Source: Bacteroidales bacterium (lineage in GTDB: Bacteria > Bacteroidota > Bacteroidia > Bacteroidales > Prolixibacteraceae). Taken from it: a DNA stretch of 64,000 bases. Location: NCBI GenBank assembly GCA_012729335.1, contig JAAYDJ010000035.1:372001-436000 (forward strand), given 5' to 3'. The first letter of the stretch is position 1. Each line of letters opens with the position of its first letter. The translations under genes and the position numbers were made by a program. Under the pieces are notes generated by a model. The model made no database searches. It was not told the DNA's origin and was given only the letters and a program-made list of their open reading frames with translations. This document shows positions 10,421 through 19,161 of this stretch, in pieces.

Positions 10421-10795
10421 ATGAACGAACTCTACCAACGTATCTACGACATAGTCAGGCAGATCCCTCCCGGGAGGGTGACTTCCTACGGGGCCATCGC
10501 GGCCTGCCTGGGCAGTTCCGGGGGAGCCCGCCTGGTGGGGTGGGCCATGAACGCCTCCCACCATCTCCCCTGCACCATCCCGGCACACCGGGTGGTCAAC
10601 CGTCACGGCCTCCTCACCGGAAAACACCACTTCGGCACTCCCGGAACCATGCAGGAACTCCTTGAAAGCGAAGGCCTCACCATCGTTGACGACCAGATCG
10701 TCCACTTCGCCGACCACTTCTGGAACCCGGCCAAAGAACTGGAAAACCCTTTTACCTTCAGGATAGATATTGACCCAAAAAAAGAACAGATATGA
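10421..10795 (+). CDS. Alkyltransferase-like protein (MGMT fold without the catalytic Cys)
   Basis: This 124-residue protein has the DNA-binding domain of O6-methylguanine-DNA methyltransferase. The active-site PCHRV motif reads PAHRV (54-58), so the alkyl-acceptor cysteine is Ala55. That makes it an alkyltransferase-like (ATL) protein. Known ATLs flip and bind alkylated guanine and hand the lesion to nucleotide excision repair. Tyr23 (TSYGA) and the arginine-finger region (GGARLVGWAM, 35-44) are conserved. A 35-residue tail after the core is longer than in short ATLs. Its last codons overlap the mrp start (ATGA), so the two are probably translated together. Confidence 0.9.
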   Translation: MNELYQRIYDIVRQIPPGRVTSYGAIAACLGSSGGARLVGWAMNASHHLPCTIPAHRVVNRHGLLTGKHHFGTPGTMQELLESEGLTIVDDQIVHFADHFWNPAKELENPFTFRIDIDPKKEQI

Positions 10796-11907
10796 ATGAA
10801 ATGCCCAAAAGACTTATTATTCCCAAGAATGTGACCGACGCCCTGAAGGGGGTCCTTTACCCGGGAAGCAAACAGGATATCGTCGCCCTGAACATGGTCC
10901 AGGAGATCAGGATCGCAGGGCAGAAAATCAACTTCACGCTGGTTTTCCAGCGTTCCGACGATCCGGCGATTCCGGAGGTGGTCACTCTGGCTGAGGAGGC
11001 CATTCTGCGGAACCTGGGACCGGCCGCCGACATCAGGGGGAACATCGCCGTGAAGTTTATCCACGACATGGAGCGCCCCCTGCTTCCGGGAGTGAAGAAC
11101 ATCATCGCTGTAGCCTCAGGCAAGGGAGGCGTGGGCAAATCGACCCTTGCGGTCAACCTGGCAGTGGCCCTGGCCAACGGGGGGGCATCGGTAGGCCTCA
11201 TTGACGCCGACATTTTCGGTCCTTCTATTCCCAAGATGTTCGGTTGTGAGGAGGTTCGCCCCGCCTCCCGCAGGGAAGACAAACGCGACCTGATCATTCC
11301 CGTGGAGAAATTCGGGGTGAAATTCCTTTCCATAGGCTTCTTCGTAGCCCCTGAGAGTGCCCTGATCTGGAGGGGCCCCATGGCCTCCAACGCCCTGAAA
11401 CAGCTCATCGCCGACGGCGACTGGGGTAACCTCGACTACCTCCTCATTGACCTGCCCCCCGGCACCTCCGACATTCACCTCACGCTGGTGCAAACCATCC
11501 CTGTGACCGCCGCCATCATCGTCACCACCCCGCAGCCTGTCGCCCTGGCCGACGCCATCAAAGGCGTGAACATGTTCCGCAGTAAGTCGATCGACGTGCC
11601 GGTGCTGGGCATCGTGGAAAACATGGCCTGGTTCACCCCCGAAGAACTCCCCGGCAATAAGTATTATATCTTCGGAAAAGAAGGCGGCCGGAAATTCGCC
11701 GACGAGGAGGGGCTGGTCCTGCTCGGGCAGATTCCCCTGGTACAGAGTATCCGCGAGGGAGGCGATGAAGGCCTTCCCGCCGCCGCACAACCCGGTTCCC
11801 CCAACGGAGAAGCCTTTAAGAGCCTGGCCTCCGCCGTCATCCGTGAATTGGAAATCAGAAACAGCCGGCTGGCGCCTACCCACAAGGTGATCGTCACCCG
11901 CAAGTAA
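10792..11907 (+). CDS. Mrp/ApbC-family iron-sulfur cluster carrier ATPase
   Basis: This P-loop ATPase of the Mrp/NBP35 family is likely to carry or insert iron-sulfur clusters in the cytoplasm. Residues 10-95 form the MIP18 (DUF59) domain. The deviant Walker A GKGGVGKST is at 110-118, and IDADIFGPSIPKMFG follows at about 138-152. LIDLPPGTSD is the next family signature. The usual CPHC-type cysteine pair after ENM is absent: the region reads ENMAWFTPEELPGNKYY, so any cluster ligands must differ from the E. coli pattern. Other Bacteroidetes homologues, as I recall them, look similar. The start overlaps the ATL stop by four bases. Confidence 0.92.
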   Translation: MNEMPKRLIIPKNVTDALKGVLYPGSKQDIVALNMVQEIRIAGQKINFTLVFQRSDDPAIPEVVTLAEEAILRNLGPAADIRGNIAVKFIHDMERPLLPGVKNIIAVASGKGGVGKSTLAVNLAVALANGGASVGLIDADIFGPSIPKMFGCEEVRPASRREDKRDLIIPVEKFGVKFLSIGFFVAPESALIWRGPMASNALKQLIADGDWGNLDYLLIDLPPGTSDIHLTLVQTIPVTAAIIVTTPQPVALADAIKGVNMFRSKSIDVPVLGIVENMAWFTPEELPGNKYYIFGKEGGRKFADEEGLVLLGQIPLVQSIREGGDEGLPAAAQPGSPNGEAFKSLASAVIRELEIRNSRLAPTHKVIVTRK

Positions 11908-11991
11908 CCCGGGGAAATCCTTTTTCACCCGTAAACATGCAATATTTTAAAGACAAGAGAGTTTATTTGTACAGGAAATTCCAGGATCTGT

Positions 11992-14900
11992 TTGAAGAGA
12001 AATTTATACTATACAGCGCTGATCTTTCTGCTGGCTGCGGTGCTCCAGGGGTGTTCCACGGAGAAAAACACCCGGGCTTCCAGGGCTTACCATAACCTCA
12101 CCTCGAAGTACAACATTTACTTCAACGGCAGGGAGAGCCTGAAGGCCGGGTTGAAACGCATCGAAGAGAACGTCCAGGACGATTTCACCCAGATCCTTCC
12201 CGTATACCTGGAGAGTTATCCCACTGCAGGCAACACCTCGCGTGCCGATATGGACAATGCGGTGCTGAAGGGCACCAAGCTCATTCAGATCCATTCGATC
12301 ACCAAAAAACCGAAGCGCCAGCGGATCAGGACACGGGCCTACCAGGAGTTTGCCAGCCGTGAGGAGTTCAACAACTGGGTTGACGACAGTTACCTCCTGA
12401 TCGGGCAAGCCTATTTCTACCAGCACAACTTTGTCTCTGCAGCCGAAAACTTCGCCCTGGTGACCCGCAAGTTTCCGGAGGAGAAGGTCAGATACGACGC
12501 TTTGGTGTGGCTTATGCGCTGTTACAGCGAGATGGAACGGTATACGGAAGCCCGGGATATCCTCCTGGCCATGCAGAGCGACCGCCTTTTCCCCCGGAAA
12601 CTGGAAAAGGAACTGGCCAAGGCCGCCGCCGACATGTACCTCAAACAGAAGGAATACCAGGAAGCTCTGAAATTTCTGGACATCGCCCTTAAAAAAAGCT
12701 ACAACGGTAAGGAAAAGGCCCGTCTCCAGTATATCATGGCCCAGCTCTACCGCCAGACCGGCAACGAGGCGAAGGCTTCCGAAGCCTACCGGGCCGTGGG
12801 AAAACACAACCCGCCCTACAAGATGGCTTTCAATGCCCGGATCAATGCCGCCGGGATGTTCTCAGGCCAGGGAGACCCGGAAAAACTGAAAAAGGAACTC
12901 CGGAAACTGCTCAGGGAGGAGAAAAACGCCGAATTCCGCGACCAGATCTATTTTGCCCTGGCCAATATCTTTTACAAAGAGGGCAACCAGGAGCAGGCCC
13001 TTGAAAACTATCGTCTCTCGGTGGCCACAAGTACCGACAATGACCATCAGCTGGCCCTTTCCGCCGTCACTTTGGCCGACATATACTTCCGTGATAAGAG
13101 TTACAGGGAGGCCCAGGCCTATTACGACACGGCTGTGATGGTCCTCGACGAGGAGTACCCTGGCTATGAACGTCTCAGCCAGCTCCACGACGGGCTTACC
13201 CGGCTGGTGGAGGAGCTCACGGTGGTCGAAGTGCAGGACAGCCTTCAGAAGCTGGCCCTGATGCCTGAAAATGAACGCGAACGGCTTATCGACCAGTGGA
13301 TCGCCCAACTCAGGGAAAAAGAGCGTCAGGACGAACTCATCGCCGCCAGGCAGCAGTCCCAGGCCGGTTACTACCGTTCCAACGAATACCGCTTCGGACT
13401 GGGCAGAAGCAGTGAAGGTGGTGGCTGGTATTTCTACAATCCGCAGACCGTTACCTACGGCAAGGCGCAGTTCCAGCAAGAGTGGGGGCGCCGTAAACTG
13501 GAGGACGACTGGCGCCGTATGAACAAGCAAACCGTCTCCGACGAAGAATATGGAGAATTTGCCGAACTGGCCGACTCCACGCGCGCGGTGGTGCGCATCA
13601 CCGACCCCATGGAAAAGGCCTATTATACCCAGGATCTCCCCCTGAATGACTCTCTGATGGCCCTCTCCCATGAGAAAATCAGGGATGCCTTATACAACGC
13701 CGGCCGGATCTTCAAGAGCGATTTCAGCGACTACCCCCGTGCTGTGGAAACCCTCACCGACCTCAACCGCCGTTACCCTTCCAACATCTACCTGCTCTCC
13801 GCCTGGTTTGAGCTATATGACGCCTGTGAGCTGATGGGAGACCACGCGCGGGCCGCAGAATACCGCCAGCTGATTATCGACAGATACCCCGACAGCAAAT
13901 ACGCCCAATACCTCCAGAATCCCGACTTCTTCACCCAGGAGGAGGCCCGCCGGCGTGAGGTAGACAGGATCTACCAGGAAACCTTCCGCGATTACAAAGC
14001 CGGCCGCTACGAGGAGGTCCTCACGCGTACCGCCGCCATGAAACGCATGAGCCCCGACAGCATCCTGCTTCCCAAGATCGACTTCATGGAGTCGATAGCC
14101 TCAGGAGCCCGCGCAGATATGGAATCTATGGGTGAAAAACTGAAAGGCTACATTGCCACATATCCCAAAGCGGAACCCACCCCCCTGGCCAGGGAAATCC
14201 TCACCCTGATCAGCGACAGCACCCTGGCCGACTACCAGAAACTGGTCGACTTGGGTTATCTTCACGATGAGATCCGCAACGAGGAGGTCGAGGCGGGCAA
14301 CCCGGCTGAAACCGACGAATTCGGTGGCAAATTCAGCTACGATGAAGACCTGCTCCACTATTTCGTGATCGTGTATCCCCGCAGCGGGGGCGTCGATGTC
14401 AACCGCCTTAAGTTCGACATCGCCAATTACAACCTCGACCATTATACACGGCTCGACTTTGACATCACCGAGGAATCGCTCGATGCGGCCACCAACCTGC
14501 TTTCGGTCAGATCCCTGCTCAATAAGGAACAGGCATTGATATACTTCCGTGCGATCATCAGGCAGCCTGAAGTATTCCGGAGCCTGGGGTCCACCCCTTT
14601 CAACAATTTCGTTGCTTCTTCCGCCAACTACAGGCAGATGATCACCGACCAATCGGTGAGCGATTACCTTCGCTTCTTCCTGAGAAATTACAGCCGTTTC
14701 ATCGGCCCTGACTTCACGCCGGAAGAGCAGCCCGGGGAATCGCCTGAGGAACTGATGGCCAGGGCACAGCGGGAAGATGAGATCCTCCAGGAAAGGGGCC
14801 GCTTCGTCACCGTTGACGTCCCTGCATCCTCAGGGCTCTTCTCGGCCGTGACCGACACCACCCAGAACTTCGTGCTGGCGATCATGGATAAAAACATGTC

Positions 14901-15816
14901 GATCAGAACGATGCTTAACCAGTTCGCTGACTTCAACCGCGACCAGTTCCGGATCTGGAACCTGGCCCTGCAACTTAAGCAGGCCGGCGATTACCAGTTC
15001 ATGGTCGTCAGGGGGCTCCCCGGGTTCACTGAAAGCCTCTCCTACTTCCGGAAGGTGATCCTGGAAAGGGCGTTGTTCCGGAGCCTGGGACAAACCACTT
15101 ACCGGAATTTCATCATCACCGACGAAAACCTGGAGCGGCTTCTGGAGCGGGGGGATGTGGACAGCTATCTGGAGTTTTTCAGGGCGCGTTATATTCAACA
15201 GGGTGCCGCGGGTACTCCTGCGGGAACGGTGCCCTCCGGGGGCGGAGCGGGAGCTCCCGCCTCAGGGCAGGCAGCCCCGGCCTCCGGCACAGCTGCCAAC
15301 ACAGCTTCCCCGGAGACCATCCCGGGTCGGACCACGCCCCCGGCTCCTGCGGGTGGCCGCACCACTACCGGAGCCGTTTCCGCCGGAACGGCGACCACCG
15401 GAGCCACCACCCCTTCCCAGGCCGCAGCCTCCTATACGGGCGTCTACGACCTCCGCATCGAAGAACCCCACTTCTACCTGGTCATTGTCCCCAGCCAGGG
15501 ATTCGACAGGGAAGCCTTCACAGCCTCGGTGGCAGCGTTCTGTCAGTCGGAATTCCCGGGAAAAAACCTGACCGTGGAAGAACAGAAACTCGACGACTTC
15601 CGCACCATTGTCAGGATCTCAGGCTTCGGAAACAAAACAGAGGCCTCTGAATTCCAGGGGAAAATCACCGCCCGCCGCACCCTCTTCGCCCCTCTGGGAA
15701 GCCTCAGCTACCGCCACTTCATGGTCACCCCCCGGAATTACGAAACCTTCCTGCAAAGGAAAAACATCACCGAATACCTCGATTTTTACAAAATCGCCTA
15801 CCCCGGGATGCCCTAG
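11992..15816 (+). CDS. porW: Type IX secretion TPR lipoprotein PorW/SprE
   Basis: This 1274-residue lipoprotein (lipobox VLQGC, Cys21) matches PorW/SprE, needed for type IX secretion in Porphyromonas and for secretion and gliding in Flavobacterium. The mature start, with CSTEKNTRASRAYHNLTSKYN split around the cysteine, is characteristic. TPR-like helical repeats fill about residues 120-420 and 555-700. The second half holds several weakly similar beta/alpha units of about 100 residues. A low-complexity Gly/Ala/Pro/Ser/Thr linker lies at about 1070-1145, before a last such unit. The start is a TTG giving a normal lysine/arginine signal peptide; no in-frame ATG fits as well. porX follows 100 bases downstream. 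Confidence 0.9.
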   Translation: MKRNLYYTALIFLLAAVLQGCSTEKNTRASRAYHNLTSKYNIYFNGRESLKAGLKRIEENVQDDFTQILPVYLESYPTAGNTSRADMDNAVLKGTKLIQIHSITKKPKRQRIRTRAYQEFASREEFNNWVDDSYLLIGQAYFYQHNFVSAAENFALVTRKFPEEKVRYDALVWLMRCYSEMERYTEARDILLAMQSDRLFPRKLEKELAKAAADMYLKQKEYQEALKFLDIALKKSYNGKEKARLQYIMAQLYRQTGNEAKASEAYRAVGKHNPPYKMAFNARINAAGMFSGQGDPEKLKKELRKLLREEKNAEFRDQIYFALANIFYKEGNQEQALENYRLSVATSTDNDHQLALSAVTLADIYFRDKSYREAQAYYDTAVMVLDEEYPGYERLSQLHDGLTRLVEELTVVEVQDSLQKLALMPENERERLIDQWIAQLREKERQDELIAARQQSQAGYYRSNEYRFGLGRSSEGGGWYFYNPQTVTYGKAQFQQEWGRRKLEDDWRRMNKQTVSDEEYGEFAELADSTRAVVRITDPMEKAYYTQDLPLNDSLMALSHEKIRDALYNAGRIFKSDFSDYPRAVETLTDLNRRYPSNIYLLSAWFELYDACELMGDHARAAEYRQLIIDRYPDSKYAQYLQNPDFFTQEEARRREVDRIYQETFRDYKAGRYEEVLTRTAAMKRMSPDSILLPKIDFMESIASGARADMESMGEKLKGYIATYPKAEPTPLAREILTLISDSTLADYQKLVDLGYLHDEIRNEEVEAGNPAETDEFGGKFSYDEDLLHYFVIVYPRSGGVDVNRLKFDIANYNLDHYTRLDFDITEESLDAATNLLSVRSLLNKEQALIYFRAIIRQPEVFRSLGSTPFNNFVASSANYRQMITDQSVSDYLRFFLRNYSRFIGPDFTPEEQPGESPEELMARAQREDEILQERGRFVTVDVPASSGLFSAVTDTTQNFVLAIMDKNMSIRTMLNQFADFNRDQFRIWNLALQLKQAGDYQFMVVRGLPGFTESLSYFRKVILERALFRSLGQTTYRNFIITDENLERLLERGDVDSYLEFFRARYIQQGAAGTPAGTVPSGGGAGAPASGQAAPASGTAANTASPETIPGRTTPPAPAGGRTTTGAVSAGTATTGATTPSQAAASYTGVYDLRIEEPHFYLVIVPSQGFDREAFTASVAAFCQSEFPGKNLTVEEQKLDDFRTIVRISGFGNKTEASEFQGKITARRTLFAPLGSLSYRHFMVTPRNYETFLQRKNITEYLDFYKIAYPGMP

Positions 15817-15916
15817 CCCCCCCGCTGCAATAGCTCCGGTCATGGTGGTTAAAGTATGTTAACTGCCACATCCCCGGCACCTTTTTTGGTATCTTGTCCC
15901 AACAGAAAAAAGCCGC

Positions 15917-17473
15917 ATGAGAAAAATATCCATCCTCTGGACCGACGACGAAATCGACCTGCTCAGGCCGCACATCATCTTTTTGCGTGAAAAGGGCTAT
16001 GATGTCGATACCGCCACCAACGGTTCCGATGCCATTGACTTGGTGGGCAGCCACTATTACGACATCATCTTCCTCGATGAAAACATGCCTGGATTGAGCG
16101 GACTCGAAACGCTGTCGCGGATCAAGACCCTGGTACCCCATGTGCCGGTGGTTATGATCACCAAAAACGAAGAAGAGAGCATCATGGATGAAGCCATCGG
16201 ATCCAAGATCGCCGACTACCTGATCAAACCCGTCAACCCCCGGCAGATATTGCTCTCGCTCAAGAAAAATATTGAAAAAAAGAGACTGGTCACGGCCCAG
16301 ACCACTTCCGACTACCAGAGCGAATTCATGCGGATCAGTTCACGCCTGACCGATAAAATGACCTGGGAGGAATGGGCAGCGCTTTACCGCACCCTGGTGT
16401 ACTGGGAACTGGAGCTAAGCGGTTCCGACGATAAAGCCATGGACGAAGTGCTCTCCATGCAGAAAAGCGAGGGGAACATGGCTTTTTTCAGATTCATCAG
16501 GGAAAACTATACCGGCTGGTTTAAAAAATCCCTGGGGGAACGCCCCCTGATGTCGTCCGACATCTTCCGTCAGAAAGTCTTTCCTCATCTCGAGAACGGC
16601 CGTAAAGTCTTCGTACTGGTCATCGACAATCTCCGGCTCGATCAGTGGCGGCTCCTCAGCCGGGTGATCAGTGAGTATTTCCGGACCGGCGAGGAAGCCC
16701 TCTATTACAGCATCCTGCCCACCGCCACCATGTATGCCCGGAATGCCATGTTTGCCGGTCTTCTCCCTTCGGAAATCGAAAAACTTTACCCCCAGCTCTG
16801 GGATGACGACGACAACGAAGGAAACAAAAACCAGCACGAGGAGGAGCTGCTCCGCAGGCAGATGGCCCGTCTCGGCAGGAAGGAAAAACTCTGGTTCGAC
16901 AAGGTCTCCAACCTGAAAAGCATCAAAAAAGTAAGCGACACCATGACCGCCGTGCAGGAAAACGACCTGTCGGTACTGGTCTTTAATTTCGTCGATATGA
17001 TCTCTCATGCCCGCACCGAAATGGACATGATCAGGGAGCTGGCTTCCGACGAAAAAGCCTACCGGTCACTGACCCTCAGCTGGTTCAACCACTCCTCCCT
17101 TCTTGACCTGCTCAAATCCCTGTCCGCCCTGAACATCACCCTGGTTATCACCACCGACCATGGCACCATCAGGGTCGATAACCCCGTGAAAGTGATCGGG
17201 GACCGGGAAACCAACACCAACCTGCGCTACAAACTGGGCAGAAACCTAAACTATAAGTCCAAACAGGTCTTTGAGGTCACCAATCCCAAGGAAGCCTTCC
17301 TGCCTTCGCGCAACGTGAGCACCAGCTATATTTTCGCCCAGAATACCGACTTTTTCGTGTACCCCAACAATTACAACTACTACGCCAACTACTTCAACAA
17401 TACCTTTCAGCATGGGGGCATTTCGCTCGAAGAAATGATCATTCCGGTGGTCACCCTGTACCCCAAAAAATAA
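15917..17473 (+). CDS. porX: Type IX secretion response regulator PorX
   Basis: PorX is the response regulator that, with histidine kinase PorY, controls type IX secretion in Porphyromonas. Residues 1-120 are a receiver domain, with the phospho-acceptor Asp54 (IFLDENMPG), the acidic pair at 10-11 and the Lys in YLIKPV. The C-terminal part (about 210-518) is the PglZ/alkaline-phosphatase-fold domain, with LVIDNLRLDQW and TTDHGT as metal-binding motifs. In studied homologues this domain acts on cyclic oligonucleotides; that activity is inferred here. Its 518 residues match the family. It lies right after porW, and convergent mlaF shares a terminator with it. No porY-like kinase is in the window. 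Confidence 0.95.
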   Translation: MRKISILWTDDEIDLLRPHIIFLREKGYDVDTATNGSDAIDLVGSHYYDIIFLDENMPGLSGLETLSRIKTLVPHVPVVMITKNEEESIMDEAIGSKIADYLIKPVNPRQILLSLKKNIEKKRLVTAQTTSDYQSEFMRISSRLTDKMTWEEWAALYRTLVYWELELSGSDDKAMDEVLSMQKSEGNMAFFRFIRENYTGWFKKSLGERPLMSSDIFRQKVFPHLENGRKVFVLVIDNLRLDQWRLLSRVISEYFRTGEEALYYSILPTATMYARNAMFAGLLPSEIEKLYPQLWDDDDNEGNKNQHEEELLRRQMARLGRKEKLWFDKVSNLKSIKKVSDTMTAVQENDLSVLVFNFVDMISHARTEMDMIRELASDEKAYRSLTLSWFNHSSLLDLLKSLSALNITLVITTDHGTIRVDNPVKVIGDRETNTNLRYKLGRNLNYKSKQVFEVTNPKEAFLPSRNVSTSYIFAQNTDFFVYPNNYNYYANYFNNTFQHGGISLEEMIIPVVTLYPKK

Positions 17474-17509
17474 ACGGCGCCCTGGTTCTCTCAATGGGAG
17501 CCGTTTTTC
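17473..17509. terminator. Bidirectional terminator between porX and mlaF
   Basis: AACGGC-GCCC pairs with GGGA-GCCGTT around a 13-base loop, with GTTTTT following on the plus strand and GTTTATTTTTT on the minus strand. It overlaps the porX stop and the last codons of mlaF, and serves both convergent genes. Confidence 0.85.
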
Positions 17510-18255
17510 TCTTTTCGCATCTGGGCATACAGCTTGTTGGCAAAGATGAAGTCGTCGAGGACCTCGTTCCCTGAGGTGAGAATGTTATGACGGGTACCTT
17601 CCCAGCATTTCTCTCCCTTGTGGATAAAAAGAATGCTTTCGCCGATCTGAATGACCGAATTCATGTCGTGGGTGTTGATAATGGTGGTCATTCCAAATTC
17701 TCTGGTAAGCATCTGGATCAGATCGTCGATGAGGGTGGCGGTTTCGGGGTCGAGGCCGGAATTGGGTTCGTCACAAAAGAGATAACGGGGATTCAGGGCA
17801 ATGGCCCTGGCGATGGCTACCCTTTTTTGCATGCCGCCGCTGATTTCCGAGGGGAAAAGACGGTGGGCGCCTGTAAGGTTGACGTGGTCAAGGCAAAAAT
17901 CGACGCGGGCTGCCTTCTCCCTGGCACCCATCAACGTGAACATGTCGAGCGGGAATCGGACATTCTGTTCCACGGTAAGGCTGTCAAAAAGCGCCCCTCC
18001 CTGAAAAACCATGCCCACCTCTTTGCGGATCTCCTTTCTGTCCTTCTGCCTCATCCGGGTAAAGCTCCTTCCGTCATAGAGAATTTCCCCCCGGTCGGCC
18101 TCATGCAAACCCAGGATGCATTTGAGCAACACGGTTTTCCCGGAACCGCTGCGGCCTATGATCAGGTTGGTCTGCCCCTCCCTGAACTGCATCGATATGT
18201 CGCTGATGGCCGGTTTTCCGTCAAACAGCTTGGTCACGTTTTTTACCTCTATCAT
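17491..18255 (-). CDS. mlaF: Lipid-transport ABC ATPase MlaF
   Basis: This is the ATPase of a MlaFEDB-type transporter, which moves phospholipids between the inner and outer membranes. Walker A GRSGSGKT (about 34-41), the ABC signature SGGMQKR, Walker B RYLFCDEP and the switch His in NTHD are all present. Its 254 residues are normal. mlaE lies just upstream (16-base gap) and forms a two-gene operon with it. The substrate-binding mlaD gene is not adjacent here, whereas many proteobacterial operons include it. Confidence 0.93.
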   Translation of the reverse strand: MIEVKNVTKLFDGKPAISDISMQFREGQTNLIIGRSGSGKTVLLKCILGLHEADRGEILYDGRSFTRMRQKDRKEIRKEVGMVFQGGALFDSLTVEQNVRFPLDMFTLMGAREKAARVDFCLDHVNLTGAHRLFPSEISGGMQKRVAIARAIALNPRYLFCDEPNSGLDPETATLIDDLIQMLTREFGMTTIINTHDMNSVIQIGESILFIHKGEKCWEGTRHNILTSGNEVLDDFIFANKLYAQMRKEKNGSH

Positions 18256-18271
18256 GCCGTTTTCTCTTCTC

Positions 18272-19012
18272 TTATGTCAGTAAAAGCCGTGTAAGGATCA
18301 AATCAAAAAGCAGGATCAGGATGTTGGTATTGACCACCGCCCGGGTGCTGGCCTTGCCCACCTCCAGGGCGCCCCCCTGTACAAAATACCCGAAATAAGC
18401 CGGCACCGATGAAACCAGAAATCCAAAAAAGAGGGACTTGATCAGCGAAAAAGTGACATAATAGGGCACAAAAAGATATCTTATCCCGTCGATGTATTCC
18501 GTCAGGGAGACCACACCCACAAAGGGCCCTACGATCAATCCCCCCACCAGTCCGAAGAAAATGCTCAGCACCACCAGAAACGGAAAAACAAAGACCACGG
18601 CTACAATCTTGGGAAGAATCAGGTAGCTGATGGAGTTGACGCCCATGATTTCCAGGGAGTCGATCTGTTCGGTGACCTTCATGCTGCCGATTTCCGATGT
18701 GATGTTGGAGCCGATTTTTCCGGCCAGGATCAGGGCCAGGATGGTGGAGGAGAACTCCAGAATCAGCACGTCGCGGGTGCCCAACCCGATCAGGTAGGTG
18801 GGAAAAATGGGATTCATCAGGTTGTAGGCAAACTGAATGGTCATGATTCCGCCCGTGAAGAGGGAGATGATTACCACAATGCCCACGGAATTGATGCCCA
18901 GCCCCTCGATCTCCCGGAACAGCTGCCTGATATACATCTTGTGTTTCTCAGGCCGGGCAAACACCTTGCCCAGCATCCAGAAGTAACGGCCGATGTGAAA
19001 AAAATAGTTCAT
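18272..19012 (-). CDS. mlaE: Lipid-transport ABC permease MlaE
   Basis: This MlaE/YrbE-family permease has about five membrane segments across 247 residues. The family core is visible in LGTRDVLILEFSSTILALILAGKIGSNITSEIGSM, quoted in pieces: the GTRDVLI start, AGKIG, and ITSEIGSMKVTEQIDSL. ATG at 19012 is preferred because a -7 box lies 19 bases upstream; a GTG at 19051 would be upstream of that promoter. It pairs with MlaF for inner-membrane phospholipid traffic. Confidence 0.92.
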   Translation of the reverse strand: MNYFFHIGRYFWMLGKVFARPEKHKMYIRQLFREIEGLGINSVGIVVIISLFTGGIMTIQFAYNLMNPIFPTYLIGLGTRDVLILEFSSTILALILAGKIGSNITSEIGSMKVTEQIDSLEIMGVNSISYLILPKIVAVVFVFPFLVVLSIFFGLVGGLIVGPFVGVVSLTEYIDGIRYLFVPYYVTFSLIKSLFFGFLVSSVPAYFGYFVQGGALEVGKASTRAVVNTNILILLFDLILTRLLLT

Positions 19013-19030
19013 GTAAACAACCTGGTGGTT

Positions 19031-19038
19031 CAAAAGTA
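19031..19038 (-). promoter_or_regulatory. -7 box for the mlaEF operon
   Basis: The minus strand reads TACTTTTG, matching TAnnTTTG, 19 bases before ATG 19012. It supports that start. No good -33 element was found. Confidence 0.45.
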
Positions 19039-19131
19039 CAAAGTTATTCACCGCGCAGGTACTTTCGCACGACGTTTTTCACAGGAATGCCGGGATTTGG
19101 AATTCCGGAGAGGCCGAATGGAAAATTTGGG

Positions 19132-19139
19132 TATTTTTG
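19132..19139 (+). promoter_or_regulatory. -7 box for the mannose-1-phosphate guanylyltransferase gene
   Basis: TATTTTTG fits the consensus, 23 bases before the ATG at 19162, divergent from the mlaE box. Confidence 0.45.
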
Positions 19140-19161
19140 GGGAAGTTGAAACGCACCCGAC

